This document shows positions 34,324 to 43,977 of a DNA stretch of 44,023 nucleotides, one piece after another; positions within the stretch are counted from its first letter, which is position 1, and each line of letters begins with the position of its first letter. The notes under the pieces are model-generated. The model was not told where the DNA came from. It did not search any database and saw only the letters and a list, made by a program, of their open reading frames with translations. Made by a program: the position numbers and the translations under genes. The stretch is taken from the NCBI GenBank assembly GCA_902522365.1, contig CABYVH010000005.1:1-44023 (forward strand), read 5' to 3'. The stretch comes from an uncultured Pelagibacteraceae bacterium. Its GTDB lineage: Bacteria; Pseudomonadota; Alphaproteobacteria; Pelagibacterales; Pelagibacteraceae.

Positions 34324-36510
34324 ATGATTTTTAGAAAATCTATATTACTACTAACAACTATATTTTTTTTTAGCTTTTTTCAATCATCATATTCAAATGA
34401 AATAATAATACCTAAGAAAAAACCTGCGTTTAAAAGTCAGATAGTAATTCCTCCGTTGAAACCTGGAACATTTAATGAAAAACAAAGTTTAAAGGATGAT
34501 AAAGATTTACCTAAAGAAATCTCTGGGATTCTGTTGCCCCCAAAAAAACCGCTTATTGTAAAAAAACAAACATTAAGAACTGTTAAAAAAACAAGATATT
34601 ACAGTGAAAGAGATTTTGAATTTGCAAAACAAGCAATTAGATTTATGGAAAAATCTAATTGGAAAGATGCAAAAAATACTGCAAAAAAAGCAAGGGCTCA
34701 ATCAATATATGATTTTATAGAGTGGAGGCATCTTATTACATCAGGAAATAAAGCAACTTTTTCTGAATACAAAAGGTTTATCGAAAGAGTTAAAGATTAT
34801 CCAAGATTTGATAGAATTAAATATCTTGCTGAACACAAAATAAACTTACAAAACCAGTCTCCTACAGAAATAATTAATTGGTTTCAAAGTAATAAGCCAT
34901 TAAGTGGATATGGTAAAATGATGTTAGGAGAGAGTTTAATTAAGACTGGAAAGTCTGGTGATGGAATAACATTAATAAAAGAAGGATTTATAAATGCAGA
35001 TCTAAATACAAATAATTTAAAATATTTCAGAAAAAAATTTAAAAAAATTCTAGATACCTCTGATTATATAAATAGAGCTGATTATTATGCTTGGGAGGGT
35101 AAACACTGGGATCTTAAAAGAGTTATTAGATACCTTCCTAGTGAGTATCAATTACTTTATACAGCAAGACAAATATTAATAAGCAGAGGGTATGGGGTTG
35201 ATGAAGCAATAAAAAAAGTACCAAAAAAATTTAAGAATGATGCTGGTTTAAATTATGATAGATTAAAATGGAGAAGAAAAAAAGGACGCGTAGATAGCTC
35301 GCTAGAAATTCTTAATAAAGTAAAAAACACAGAAGAATATTTAGTAAGACCAGATAAATGGTGGAAAGAAAGGTCAATAATTGGAAGATCCTTAATTTAT
35401 AAAAAAAAATATAAAACTGCATATAAAATTGTTTCAAATCACGCAATGACAGAGGGTGCAGACTATGCGGAAGCTGAGTGGATGAGTGGCTGGATAGCAC
35501 TCAGTTTTTTAAAAAATGCGCAACAAGCAGAAAATCATTTTTTAAATTTTTACAAGAATGTTAGCTATCCAATCAGCTTATCTAGAGGTTCGTATTGGTT
35601 GGGAAAAACATATGAAAAAATTGGGGATATAGAAACCTCAAATAAATGGTTCTTGGAGGGATCAAAATATTTAACAACCTACTATGGTCAACTCTCACAT
35701 ATGAAAGTAAAACCACAAGAGAAATTTGAACTAGATAAATTAATGTTTGTAGATGATGATTATGAACAAAAGTTTTACTCAAAAAAACTTGTCGCAATTG
35801 TTGATTTACTTGATTATTTAAATAAAGATAAATATACAAAACATATCTTAAGGTTTTTAGCAAATGATAATGTAGAAAAAGGCAGTGAGGCTTTAGCTGC
35901 TAAATTAGCTTCTGATATATCACGTTTTGATTTTGCTATACAAGTCTCTAAAATTGCCTCATATCAAAAAAGATTTCATAACCAATTTAATTATCCAGTA
36001 ATGAGTGTACCAAAATTTGTTGGTGGAAGAAAAATTCCTGATCCAGCATTAATTTTATCTATTATCAGACAAGAAAGTGAATTTGATACCTCTGCTAGGA
36101 GTAGAGTTGGGGCTCAAGGATTAATGCAACTTATGCCTTATACGGCTAAGACTGTATCGAAACAAGCTAAGTTAGGATACTCGAAGGCTAAATTAACAAC
36201 TGACCCCGAATATAATATTAATTTAGGATCTCATTATATTGCTGGTTTAATCAATCAGTATAAAGGATCCTACCCTTTTGCTACAGCCGCTTACAATGCT
36301 GGTCCTAAGAGAGTAAAGTATTGGAAAAAAATTAATAAGGATCCTCAAAAAAAACAGATTGACTATGTTGATTGGGTTGAGCTTATTAAATTTAAAGAAA
36401 CAAGAAATTATGTACAAAGAGTTTTAGAAAATTACAATGTTTACAGGTACATTTTGTCTCAAAAGCCAATATACCTAAAAGATTTCTTTAAAAATCAGAG
36501 CATGTATTAA
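34324..36510 (+). CDS. slt: Soluble lytic murein transglycosylase
   Basis: Periplasmic enzyme cleaving peptidoglycan to anhydromuropeptides. 728 residues: signal peptide (hydrophobic about 5-20, ending SSYSNE), a proline/lysine-rich linker with two PPKKP-type repeats (about 25-85), a long superhelical alpha domain, and a C-terminal SLT domain with catalytic E584 in IIRQESEFD, GAQGLMQLMPYTA and ATAAYNAGPKRV. Length and order match the Slt70 type. Divergent from dapA; a tRNA-Ser gene follows on the other strand. Confidence 0.94.
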   Translation: MIFRKSILLLTTIFFFSFFQSSYSNEIIIPKKKPAFKSQIVIPPLKPGTFNEKQSLKDDKDLPKEISGILLPPKKPLIVKKQTLRTVKKTRYYSERDFEFAKQAIRFMEKSNWKDAKNTAKKARAQSIYDFIEWRHLITSGNKATFSEYKRFIERVKDYPRFDRIKYLAEHKINLQNQSPTEIINWFQSNKPLSGYGKMMLGESLIKTGKSGDGITLIKEGFINADLNTNNLKYFRKKFKKILDTSDYINRADYYAWEGKHWDLKRVIRYLPSEYQLLYTARQILISRGYGVDEAIKKVPKKFKNDAGLNYDRLKWRRKKGRVDSSLEILNKVKNTEEYLVRPDKWWKERSIIGRSLIYKKKYKTAYKIVSNHAMTEGADYAEAEWMSGWIALSFLKNAQQAENHFLNFYKNVSYPISLSRGSYWLGKTYEKIGDIETSNKWFLEGSKYLTTYYGQLSHMKVKPQEKFELDKLMFVDDDYEQKFYSKKLVAIVDLLDYLNKDKYTKHILRFLANDNVEKGSEALAAKLASDISRFDFAIQVSKIASYQKRFHNQFNYPVMSVPKFVGGRKIPDPALILSIIRQESEFDTSARSRVGAQGLMQLMPYTAKTVSKQAKLGYSKAKLTTDPEYNINLGSHYIAGLINQYKGSYPFATAAYNAGPKRVKYWKKINKDPQKKQIDYVDWVELIKFKETRNYVQRVLENYNVYRYILSQKPIYLKDFFKNQSMY

Positions 36511-36601
36511 TGGCGGAAGAGAAGGGATTCGAACCCTTGGAAGGATTGCTCCTTCGGCAATTTAGCAAACTGCTGGTTTAAGCCAACTCACCCACTCTTC
36601 C
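36511..36601 (-). tRNA. tRNA-Ser(GCU)
   Basis: Full cloverleaf on minus: acceptor GGAAGAG/CTCTTCC, D-arm closed by GGT/ACC, anticodon stem GCAGT/ATTGC with loop TTGCTAA giving anticodon GCT (36566-36564), a long variable arm GAAGG...CCTTC typical of class II tRNAs, and T-arm AAGGG-TTCGAAT-CCCTT. Discriminator G73 and an encoded CCA are present. The long variable arm and anticodon settle serine, reading AGC/AGU. No duplicated 3' fragment was noticed nearby, so it does not look like a used integration site. Confidence 0.96.
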
Positions 36602-36626
36602 GTTGATACATGTGTAACTTGAAATC

Positions 36627-36656
36627 ATTGAATATTCAATATTAATCAAGTAATTT
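36627..36656 (+). promoter_or_regulatory. Candidate promoter with overlapping palindromic operator before soxBDAG
   Basis: A perfect 14-bp palindrome ATTGAATATTCAAT (36627-36640) covers a -35-like TTGAAT (36628-36633). Exactly 17 bases later comes TAATTT (36651-36656) as a moderate -10. Predicted initiation near 36663 leaves only about 3 bases before the soxB ATG. A repressor bound at the palindrome would block the promoter; the regulator is unknown. Confidence 0.4.
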
Positions 36657-36665
36657 CTTGCAAAT

Positions 36666-37919
36666 ATGAAAAACAAATATTCAATTTTTTCACTGATAAA
36701 AAATGCTTTTTCGCAGCATGAAAACTGGAAACAAGCCTGGGGCAATCCTGAGCCTAAAAAAGAATATGAAGCAGTAATTGTTGGAGGTGGTGGGCATGGA
36801 TTAGCAACAGCTTACTATCTTGCAAAAAAACATAACATGAAAAATATTGCGGTTTTAGAAAAAGGTTGGATTGGTGGAGGTAATACCGGGAGAAATACAA
36901 CAATAATAAGATCAAATTATTTATGGGATGCTAGCGCTGGATTGTATGACCATGCTTTAAAAATTTGGGAAAATTTATCTCAAGAGTTAAATTATAATAT
37001 AATGTTTAGTCAACGTGGAGTTATGAACTTAGCTCATAACCTTCAAGACGTTAGAGATTTAAAAAGAAGAACTCATGCAAATAGATTAAATGATATTGAT
37101 GCTGTTTGGTTAGACACAAAACAAGTTAAGGAATTTTGTCCAATAATAAATATTTCTCAAGATATTAGATATCCTGTACTTGGTGGAACTTTACAAAGAA
37201 GAGCTGGAACTGCAAGACATGATGCTGTTGCATGGGGTTATGCAAGAGGTGCAGATGCAATGGGTGTAGATATAATTCAAAATTGTGAAGTTACAGGAAT
37301 AAAAAGAAATGGAGACCAAGTTGAAGGACTTGATACTACAAAAGGATTTATCAAAACAAAAAAAATTGGTGTAGTAGCCGCAGGTCATTCAAGTGTAATT
37401 GCTAATATGGCAGGCTTAAAATTACCACTTGAAAGTAAACCATTACAGGCATTAGTCTCAGAACCAGTCAAACCAATAATAGATACAGTTGTAATGTCTA
37501 ATGCTGTCCATGCATATGTTAGTCAATCTGATAAAGGTGAATTAGTAATTGGTGCTGGAACAGATGCTTACATATCTTATACACAAAGAGGAAGTCATGA
37601 TGTAGTAGAAGGTACCTTAAAGGCTATATTAGAGCTGTACCCTATTTTTAGTAGAATGAAGATGTTAAGACAATGGGGTGGCATTGTTGATATTTGCCCG
37701 GATGCAAGTCCGATCATTAGCAAAACAAATATAAAAGGTCTTTATTTTAACTGTGGATGGGGAACAGGAGGTTTTAAAGCAACGCCTGGATCTGGTGATT
37801 TATTTGCTCACACAATTGCTAATGATGAGCCACATAAATTAAATGCAGCATTTAATCTTAACAGATTTGTAAGTGGAGATCTTGTTGATGAACATGGTGC
37901 AGCTGCTGTAGCACACTAA
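36666..37919 (+). CDS. soxB: Sarcosine oxidase beta subunit
   Basis: Catalytic flavin subunit of heterotetrameric sarcosine oxidase, which oxidises N-methylglycine to glycine and feeds the methyl group to tetrahydrofolate. 417 residues with the FAD-binding [16 protein letters not shown] (38-53), [14 protein letters not shown], and H185 in [18 protein letters not shown], the residue that carries covalent FMN in characterised enzymes. Length equals known SoxB proteins. First gene of a B-D-A-G operon; soxD starts on its last base. Confidence 0.97.
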   Translation: MKNKYSIFSLIKNAFSQHENWKQAWGNPEPKKEYEAVIVGGGGHGLATAYYLAKKHNMKNIAVLEKGWIGGGNTGRNTTIIRSNYLWDASAGLYDHALKIWENLSQELNYNIMFSQRGVMNLAHNLQDVRDLKRRTHANRLNDIDAVWLDTKQVKEFCPIINISQDIRYPVLGGTLQRRAGTARHDAVAWGYARGADAMGVDIIQNCEVTGIKRNGDQVEGLDTTKGFIKTKKIGVVAAGHSSVIANMAGLKLPLESKPLQALVSEPVKPIIDTVVMSNAVHAYVSQSDKGELVIGAGTDAYISYTQRGSHDVVEGTLKAILELYPIFSRMKMLRQWGGIVDICPDASPIISKTNIKGLYFNCGWGTGGFKATPGSGDLFAHTIANDEPHKLNAAFNLNRFVSGDLVDEHGAAAVAH

Positions 37920-38194
37920 TGTTTGTAATAAATTGCCCGTATTGTGGAGAAAGAGACCAAAGTGAGTTTTCATGTGGTGGTGAAGCTCACATTGTAAGAC
38001 CAAAACAACCTACAGAGCTAAGTGATGATGAATGGGCAGAATATTTATTTATGAGAAAGAATATTAAAGGTGTTCAGTTTGAAAGATGGAACCATGCTCA
38101 TGGATGTAGAAAATGGTTTAATATGGTTAGGGATACATCAAATGACAAAATACATGCAGTTTACAAAATGGGTGAAAAACCTCCTGTAATTTAA
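37919..38194 (+). CDS. soxD: Sarcosine oxidase delta subunit
   Basis: Small zinc-binding subunit of the sarcosine oxidase heterotetramer, 91 residues. C6, C9, H59 and C63 (CPYC and HAHGC) sit at exactly the positions of the zinc ligands in structurally known delta subunits. Start overlaps the soxB stop by one base and soxA begins directly after its own stop, so the four subunits are translationally linked. Confidence 0.97.
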   Translation: MFVINCPYCGERDQSEFSCGGEAHIVRPKQPTELSDDEWAEYLFMRKNIKGVQFERWNHAHGCRKWFNMVRDTSNDKIHAVYKMGEKPPVI

Positions 38195-41100
38195 ATGACC
38201 AAATATAGAATTAATAAAACAAGATTTGTTGATCAAACAAAAACTGTTTCATTTACTTTTGATGGTAAAAAATATCATGGTTTTGAGGGTGATACTTTAG
38301 CCTCAGCACTTCTTTCAAATGGCATTCATTTAATTGGCAGAAGTTTTAAGTATCATCGTCCAAGAGGTATAATGTCATGCGGATCTGAAGAGCCAAACGC
38401 AATATGCCAAATAAATGATAATACTGATTTAACAGAGCCTAATGTAAGAGCTACAGAAATAGAACTTTATGAAGGATTGAAAGCATCTAGTCAAAATTGT
38501 TGGCCAAGTCTTAACTTTGATATAGGTGGAATTAATAACTTAATATCACCATTTATACCAGCAGGTTTTTATTATAAGACTTTTATGTGGCCTAAAAGTT
38601 TTTGGAAAAAAATTTATGAACCATTAATAAGATTGTCCGCAGGCCTTGGCAAATCACCCACACAACCAGATCCAGACATTTATGATCATAAACATGAACA
38701 TTGCCATGTATTAGTTATTGGAGGTGGGATTTCAGGTATCATATCAGCTAAAATAGCAGCAAAAAATAATTTAAAGACAATATTAATCGAAGATAAAAAT
38801 ATACTTGGTGGATCCACAATTTATCAAAATAATAAAAATTTTATAATAGACAATCAAAAATCAAATGAATGGTTAATGAATGAAATATCAGAATTAGAAA
38901 AATTAGATAATTTAATAATAAAAACTAGAACAAGTTTGGCAGCTTTTCATAGTTATAACTACCTTTTAGCCAAAGAAAATATATCAGATCATTTACCATT
39001 AGATAAAAAAAATGGCAGTATAAGACAGAGATTATGGAAAATAAGAGCAGATAAAGTAATTGTTGCTGCAGGTGCAATAGAAAGACCTCTTATATTCAAC
39101 AATAACGATAGACCAGGAATTATACTTGCTAACTCTGTCAAAAAATATTTAGATTTTTATGGTGTATCCACTGGATTAAATAATATTATTTTTACTAACA
39201 ACGATAGTGCTTATGAAACTGCAGTGTCGTTATTTGAAAAGGGAATATCAGTAAAGATTGTTGATATTAGAAAAAAATCTTCATCAAATATTGTTAAAAA
39301 TGCTGAAGACCAAGGAATTAAAATATATTGGAACTCTACAGTGGTTAATACTTTTGGCTACAAAAAGATAAAATCAATAGAAATTATGAATTTATCAGAA
39401 GATGGGTCGAATGTTACTGGAAATAAACATAAAATTCAGTGTGATTGTTTATCAATAAGTGGAGGTTGGACACCTATGGTACATATGCATACTCAATCAG
39501 GAGGAAAATTAGATTTTAGAGAATTAGATCAAGTATTTGTTCCAACTGAAAAAAGTGAAAATCATATAAATGTTGGATCATGTAACGGTGATTTAGAACT
39601 AGAAGAAATAGTTAAAAATACAAATAATAAAGTTAAAAAATTTTTAAACATTAATGAAGGCGGTTTTGATAAAATTTCAGTTTTATGTTCAAAAGAGTCA
39701 GAGAAGAAAAACATATGGCTGTTACCAAATACTATTTCAGAGAGTAAGACTAAATCTTTTATAGATTTTCAAAATGACTCGACTGCGAAAGATATAAAGT
39801 TAGCACTTAGAGAAGGTTTTAAATCGATAGAACATGTAAAGAGATATACAACAACTGGAATGGCTACAGATCAAGGTAAATTATCGAATATGCATGCTTT
39901 GGGTATTATTGCTGACACAGCTGGAGTAAAAATGGGTACTTTAGGTACAACTACTTTTAGACCACCATTTACACCATTAACTTTTGGGGCAATTGTAGGA
40001 AGAAGTGTTGGAAAATTTTTTGATATTGTTAGAAAAACCTCAATTCATGAATGGCACGTTCAAAATAATGCAAAATTTGAAAATGTTGGGCAATGGAAAA
40101 GGCCTTGGTACTACCCTATTAATAATGAAAATTTTCATGAAGCAGTTCAAAGAGAAAGTAAAGCCGCAAGAGATAGTGCTGGAATTTTGGATGCCTCTAC
40201 ATTAGGAAAAATAGATATACAGGGATCTGATGCTTCTGAATTTTTAAACAGAGTTTATACAAATGCTTGGTCAAAATTAGGAATTGGGAAATGCCGATAT
40301 GGTTTAATGTTAAATGAAGATGGTATGGTTTATGATGATGGTGTAACCACAAGATTGGGTGAAAATCATTATTTAATGACCACAACAACTGGTGGCGCAG
40401 CAAATGTGCTTTCTAAACTTGAAGACTATTTACAAACAGAATGGCCAGAATTAGATGTTTACTTAACCTCTGTTACCGATCACTATTCTACAGCAAGTAT
40501 TTGTGGTCCAAATTCAAAAAAAATATTGAAAAAATTATTTCCTAATAAAGATTTTAGTGATGAAGCGTTTCCTCATATGTCATACCAAGATGCAATGATT
40601 GACAAAATTGAATGTAGAATAATGAGAATAAGTTTCACAGGAGAGCTTAGTTATGAAATTAATGTAGAGTCAAAATATGGTAAATCATTATGGGAAAACT
40701 GCATTGCAGCTGGAGTAGAATACAAAATTACTCCTTATGGAACAGAAACAATGCATTTATTAAGAGCTGAAAAGGGATTTATTATTGTTGGCCAGGATAC
40801 AGATGGAACTATGACACCTATTGATCTTCAGATGGATTGGATAGTTAGTAAAAAAAAATATGACTTTATAGGTAAAAGATCACTTTATAGAAGTGATACA
40901 ATGAGAGAGGACAGAAAACAGCTTGTTGGATTGCTTACGGATGACCCTAATGAAATATTAGAAGAAGGTGCTCAGATAGTCTCTGAATTAGATAAGAAAC
41001 CTGTTGAAATGATTGGACATGTAACATCAAGCTATTTTAGCCCTAATTTAAATAAATCGATTGCATTAGCAGTTGTTAAAGGTGGAAAAAAAATGAAAGG

Positions 41101-41197
41101 TCAAAAACTTTTTGTACCTATGGAAAATAAAAATATCAATGTAACAGTTTCAGATTTTATTTTTTTAGATAAAGAAAACAAGAGGATCAATGCTTAA
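38195..41197 (+). CDS. soxA: Sarcosine oxidase alpha subunit
   Basis: Largest subunit, 1000 residues. N-terminal ferredoxin-fold-like region with GRSFKYHRPRGIMSCGSEEPNA, an NAD-binding Rossmann domain from about 170 (HVLVIGGGISGIISAKIAA) and a C-terminal aminomethyltransferase (GcvT)-like domain from about 600 (GILDASTLGKIDIQG) that binds tetrahydrofolate and makes methylene-THF from the imine channelled from the beta subunit. Full length for the family. Overlaps soxG by 8 bp. Confidence 0.97.
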   Translation: MTKYRINKTRFVDQTKTVSFTFDGKKYHGFEGDTLASALLSNGIHLIGRSFKYHRPRGIMSCGSEEPNAICQINDNTDLTEPNVRATEIELYEGLKASSQNCWPSLNFDIGGINNLISPFIPAGFYYKTFMWPKSFWKKIYEPLIRLSAGLGKSPTQPDPDIYDHKHEHCHVLVIGGGISGIISAKIAAKNNLKTILIEDKNILGGSTIYQNNKNFIIDNQKSNEWLMNEISELEKLDNLIIKTRTSLAAFHSYNYLLAKENISDHLPLDKKNGSIRQRLWKIRADKVIVAAGAIERPLIFNNNDRPGIILANSVKKYLDFYGVSTGLNNIIFTNNDSAYETAVSLFEKGISVKIVDIRKKSSSNIVKNAEDQGIKIYWNSTVVNTFGYKKIKSIEIMNLSEDGSNVTGNKHKIQCDCLSISGGWTPMVHMHTQSGGKLDFRELDQVFVPTEKSENHINVGSCNGDLELEEIVKNTNNKVKKFLNINEGGFDKISVLCSKESEKKNIWLLPNTISESKTKSFIDFQNDSTAKDIKLALREGFKSIEHVKRYTTTGMATDQGKLSNMHALGIIADTAGVKMGTLGTTTFRPPFTPLTFGAIVGRSVGKFFDIVRKTSIHEWHVQNNAKFENVGQWKRPWYYPINNENFHEAVQRESKAARDSAGILDASTLGKIDIQGSDASEFLNRVYTNAWSKLGIGKCRYGLMLNEDGMVYDDGVTTRLGENHYLMTTTTGGAANVLSKLEDYLQTEWPELDVYLTSVTDHYSTASICGPNSKKILKKLFPNKDFSDEAFPHMSYQDAMIDKIECRIMRISFTGELSYEINVESKYGKSLWENCIAAGVEYKITPYGTETMHLLRAEKGFIIVGQDTDGTMTPIDLQMDWIVSKKKYDFIGKRSLYRSDTMREDRKQLVGLLTDDPNEILEEGAQIVSELDKKPVEMIGHVTSSYFSPNLNKSIALAVVKGGKKMKGQKLFVPMENKNINVTVSDFIFLDKENKRINA

Positions 41198-41735
41198 TTT
41201 AGAATATCCTAACTTTGAAAAAAAATCATTAGATGAACTAGAATTAAAGTTATCTGAACCAATTAAAAAAATAAATATTCGAGGGAAAAAAAAGGAGTTT
41301 TTTACAAAAGCAGGAAAGATTTTATCAATCATCTTACCAATTGAACCAAATACGGGTTCGTCAAATCAACAATTTAATGCTCTATGGCTAAGTCCAGATG
41401 AATGGTTAGTATATTTTAATGAAGATAACAATAATGTTTACAATAATCTTTTTAACGAAATTTCTAAATTAAATTTTGGCTCAATAGTTGATGTTTCTAA
41501 TCAATGGATATGTATTAATATAAAGGGTAAAAAGACTTTTGATCTACTTTCATCGGGATCTCCTTTTAACTTCAATAATTTTAAAAATACTAAAAATTCT
41601 GTAACACAAACATTGCTCAATCATACAGATGTAATTATTCATCATACTGAAATAAATGAAATAAATCTTTTTGTGAGAAGATCATTCTCAGAAGATTTAT
41701 GGTTGTGGATTAAGGATAGCGCTAGGTTTATCTAA
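41190..41735 (+). CDS. soxG: Sarcosine oxidase gamma subunit
   Basis: 181-residue gamma subunit, structural partner of the alpha subunit's folate domain. Typical features are the N-SSNQQFNALWLSPDEWLVYF segment, VDVSNQWICINIKGKKTFDLLSSGSP and the C-terminal EINLFVRRSFSEDLWLWIKDSA. It closes the operon; its 3' end overlaps the convergent MATE gene by 39 bp. Confidence 0.94.
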   Translation: MLNLEYPNFEKKSLDELELKLSEPIKKINIRGKKKEFFTKAGKILSIILPIEPNTGSSNQQFNALWLSPDEWLVYFNEDNNNVYNNLFNEISKLNFGSIVDVSNQWICINIKGKKTFDLLSSGSPFNFNNFKNTKNSVTQTLLNHTDVIIHHTEINEINLFVRRSFSEDLWLWIKDSARFI

Positions 41736-43058
41736 TTTTTTTTTTATATAATAACTCACATAACTAAATAATAGTATCGAAAGTGACCATTGAAAAATAA
41801 ACCACAACCAGAAAAAACTATCAAAATCTGCAGATAGATATTTGGCTAAGTAAAAAACACATATAGGAACAAGAACATTTCGCAACATATTATTTATCAT
41901 TGCATAATTAGATTTTTTTAAACCCATAAAAAAACCGTTTGATAAAAAGAAAATTGGATATGCAGGTAAAATAAATGCTGCAATTTTTAAGTATCTACGT
42001 CCATATTCTAAAACAGTTTCATCATTAGAGAAAAGTCTTGGTATTATATCTGCTGTGAAATAAACAAATATTCCAGAGAAAAACATTAATAAAAAGCCAT
42101 ATTTGACAGATATAAAATAAGTCTCTTTCACTCTATCAAAATGATTTGCACCATAATTTTGAGCTATAATTGAGATAATTGCTGTATTTATTCCTAATAT
42201 AGGAAGTAAAACAACTTGCTCAATTCTCGTAGCTGCACCATAACCAGCTACAGCCAATTCACTAGTTTGACCAACATAAGTAAATATAAATGTAGCAGCA
42301 ACTGCATATCCACATATAGCAATTGATATTGGCATTGATTGAAAAAATATATTTTTTAAAAATGTTAATTTAATTTTAAAAAATTCCTTGGTAATTTTTT
42401 TCACCCTTGGATTTTGCAAGACCTTATATAAAATAATCGCAAAAGCTATAAATTGAGCTATAATTGTTGATAGACCTATACCCATCATACCTAAAGCAGG
42501 TATGAATAGAAAACCAAATATTAGAATAGGATTTAAAATTATATTTAGTAGAAAACTTAAAACTAAAACATTTCTGTATGTTTTTGTATCTCCTTCTGCA
42601 TGTAATAAAGAGTTAAGTGATACAACAAGGAAAAAAAGAAATGATCCATAAAACATAATATTTGTATATTGAAGTCCTAAATTTGTAATTTCTTCATTTG
42701 AACCCATTATATTAAAAACTTTTTCAGCAAAATATAAACCTATGCATGTAATAAAAACTGATATGATGAGTCCATAAATAATAATATGGGTAAAATAATA
42801 AGAGACATTTTTTTCATTTTTTTCTCCAATACTATTCCCTATCAAGGAAGTTCCCGCAACTGTTACACCAATTGAGGTTGCTACAATAATAAAATATATT
42901 GGAAATGACTTACTGAGTGCAGAAAGTGCTTCAGGTGAGATTAATCCTGAATAAAAGGTATCAACAATATTGTATAAGGTTTGAAAAAGTGTACCAACAC
43001 TTGCTGGTATTGCAAGTTTTCTAACAAGTAAAGGTATATTTTCTCTAAGCAAATCCAT
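41697..43058 (-). CDS. MATE-family efflux transporter
   Basis: 453-residue membrane protein with twelve predicted helices in two homologous halves. The N-terminal PASVGTLFQTLYNIVDTFYSG and GATRIEQVVLLPILGINTAIISIIAQNYGA motifs are characteristic of the NorM/DinF-like MATE family. These proteins export cationic drugs or metabolites using H+ or Na+. Substrate unknown. It ends within soxG on the other strand and starts 16 bp after the trhO stop. Confidence 0.92.
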   Translation of the reverse strand: MDLLRENIPLLVRKLAIPASVGTLFQTLYNIVDTFYSGLISPEALSALSKSFPIYFIIVATSIGVTVAGTSLIGNSIGEKNEKNVSYYFTHIIIYGLIISVFITCIGLYFAEKVFNIMGSNEEITNLGLQYTNIMFYGSFLFFLVVSLNSLLHAEGDTKTYRNVLVLSFLLNIILNPILIFGFLFIPALGMMGIGLSTIIAQFIAFAIILYKVLQNPRVKKITKEFFKIKLTFLKNIFFQSMPISIAICGYAVAATFIFTYVGQTSELAVAGYGAATRIEQVVLLPILGINTAIISIIAQNYGANHFDRVKETYFISVKYGFLLMFFSGIFVYFTADIIPRLFSNDETVLEYGRRYLKIAAFILPAYPIFFLSNGFFMGLKKSNYAMINNMLRNVLVPICVFYLAKYLSADFDSFFWLWFIFQWSLSILLFSYVSYYIKKKLDKPSAILNPQP

Positions 43059-43074
43059 AAAAATTATAATTTAA

Positions 43075-43977
43075 TTAATATTCTTTTTTAAAGATATGTC
43101 TCTTGCTAGTTTTTTTTGCAAGTATTATTTGCTTTTGTCTCATTGCAAATCTTGATTTTTGATCATCTGTTAAATAATCGTGACATTTTGGACAATGAAT
43201 GCCTTCTAAATATTTAGAAGATTTTTTTTCTTTGATAGAAAGAGGTTTTCTGCAACCACTACAAATTGAATAACTACCCTGCTTCAGGCCATGTTTTATT
43301 GAAACTCTATTATCGAAAACAAAACATTCACCGTTCCATTGACTATTTTTTTTATCAATATTATTCAGATAATTAATAATTCCACCTTTTAAAACATATA
43401 CATTTTTAAATCCTTTTTTTTTCAAATAAATATTTGCTTTTTCACATCTAATGCCACCTGTACAAAACATTGCTATATTTTCACTATTTTTAAATTGATT
43501 TAAATATTTAGGAAATTGACGAAAGTTTTCTATATTTGGATTTAAAGATTTTTTAAAAGTACCCACATCATACTCAAAAGATTTCCGTGCATCTATCAAA
43601 ACTGTATCCTTTTTTTTAATTATTTTATTCCATTCCCTTGGATTGAGGTTGTTGCTGGGATAGTTGTAGTTTCTAACTTTAAAACCCATTGGAACAACTT
43701 CTTTTTTAATTTTTACTTTAGGTTTATGAAATGGATTAAATTTACTATTTGAGTTATTTTCTGAATTAAATTTTTTTATAGATAATATTTTTTTTAAAAG
43801 TTTATTGAAATTTAAAAGGTCATCTTTTTTAGCTGAAATCGTTCCATTTACACCCTCTGATGAAATTATTATTGTTCCACAAATTTCATATTCTTTAAGA
43901 TTATTCTCTAAAGTTTTTTTTAATTTTTTTAAATTACTAAGTTTTTTAAATTTATAAAAACCAAAAATATTAAACAT
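43075..43977 (-). CDS. trhO: tRNA uridine(34) hydroxylase, rhodanese-like
   Basis: TrhO (YceA) introduces the 5-hydroxyl on wobble uridine of some tRNAs. 300 residues: N-terminal domain ending near 95 (GTIIISSEGVNGTIS), a rhodanese domain about 110-210 with C172 in FCTGGIRCEKA, and a C-terminal zinc-type region with CSGC and CPKC pairs. The VLIDARKSFEYDVGTF segment confirms the rhodanese fold. Its ATG overlaps the stop of the upstream gene (TAATG), indicating coupling. Confidence 0.94.
   Translation of the reverse strand: MFNIFGFYKFKKLSNLKKLKKTLENNLKEYEICGTIIISSEGVNGTISAKKDDLLNFNKLLKKILSIKKFNSENNSNSKFNPFHKPKVKIKKEVVPMGFKVRNYNYPSNNLNPREWNKIIKKKDTVLIDARKSFEYDVGTFKKSLNPNIENFRQFPKYLNQFKNSENIAMFCTGGIRCEKANIYLKKKGFKNVYVLKGGIINYLNNIDKKNSQWNGECFVFDNRVSIKHGLKQGSYSICSGCRKPLSIKEKKSSKYLEGIHCPKCHDYLTDDQKSRFAMRQKQIILAKKTSKRHIFKKEY

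Noticed and set aside
36511..36601. tRNA-Ser as the integration site of the recombinase
   Set aside because: It lies about 24 kb from the integrase, is intact, is flanked by core genes, and no repeated 3' segment was noticed.
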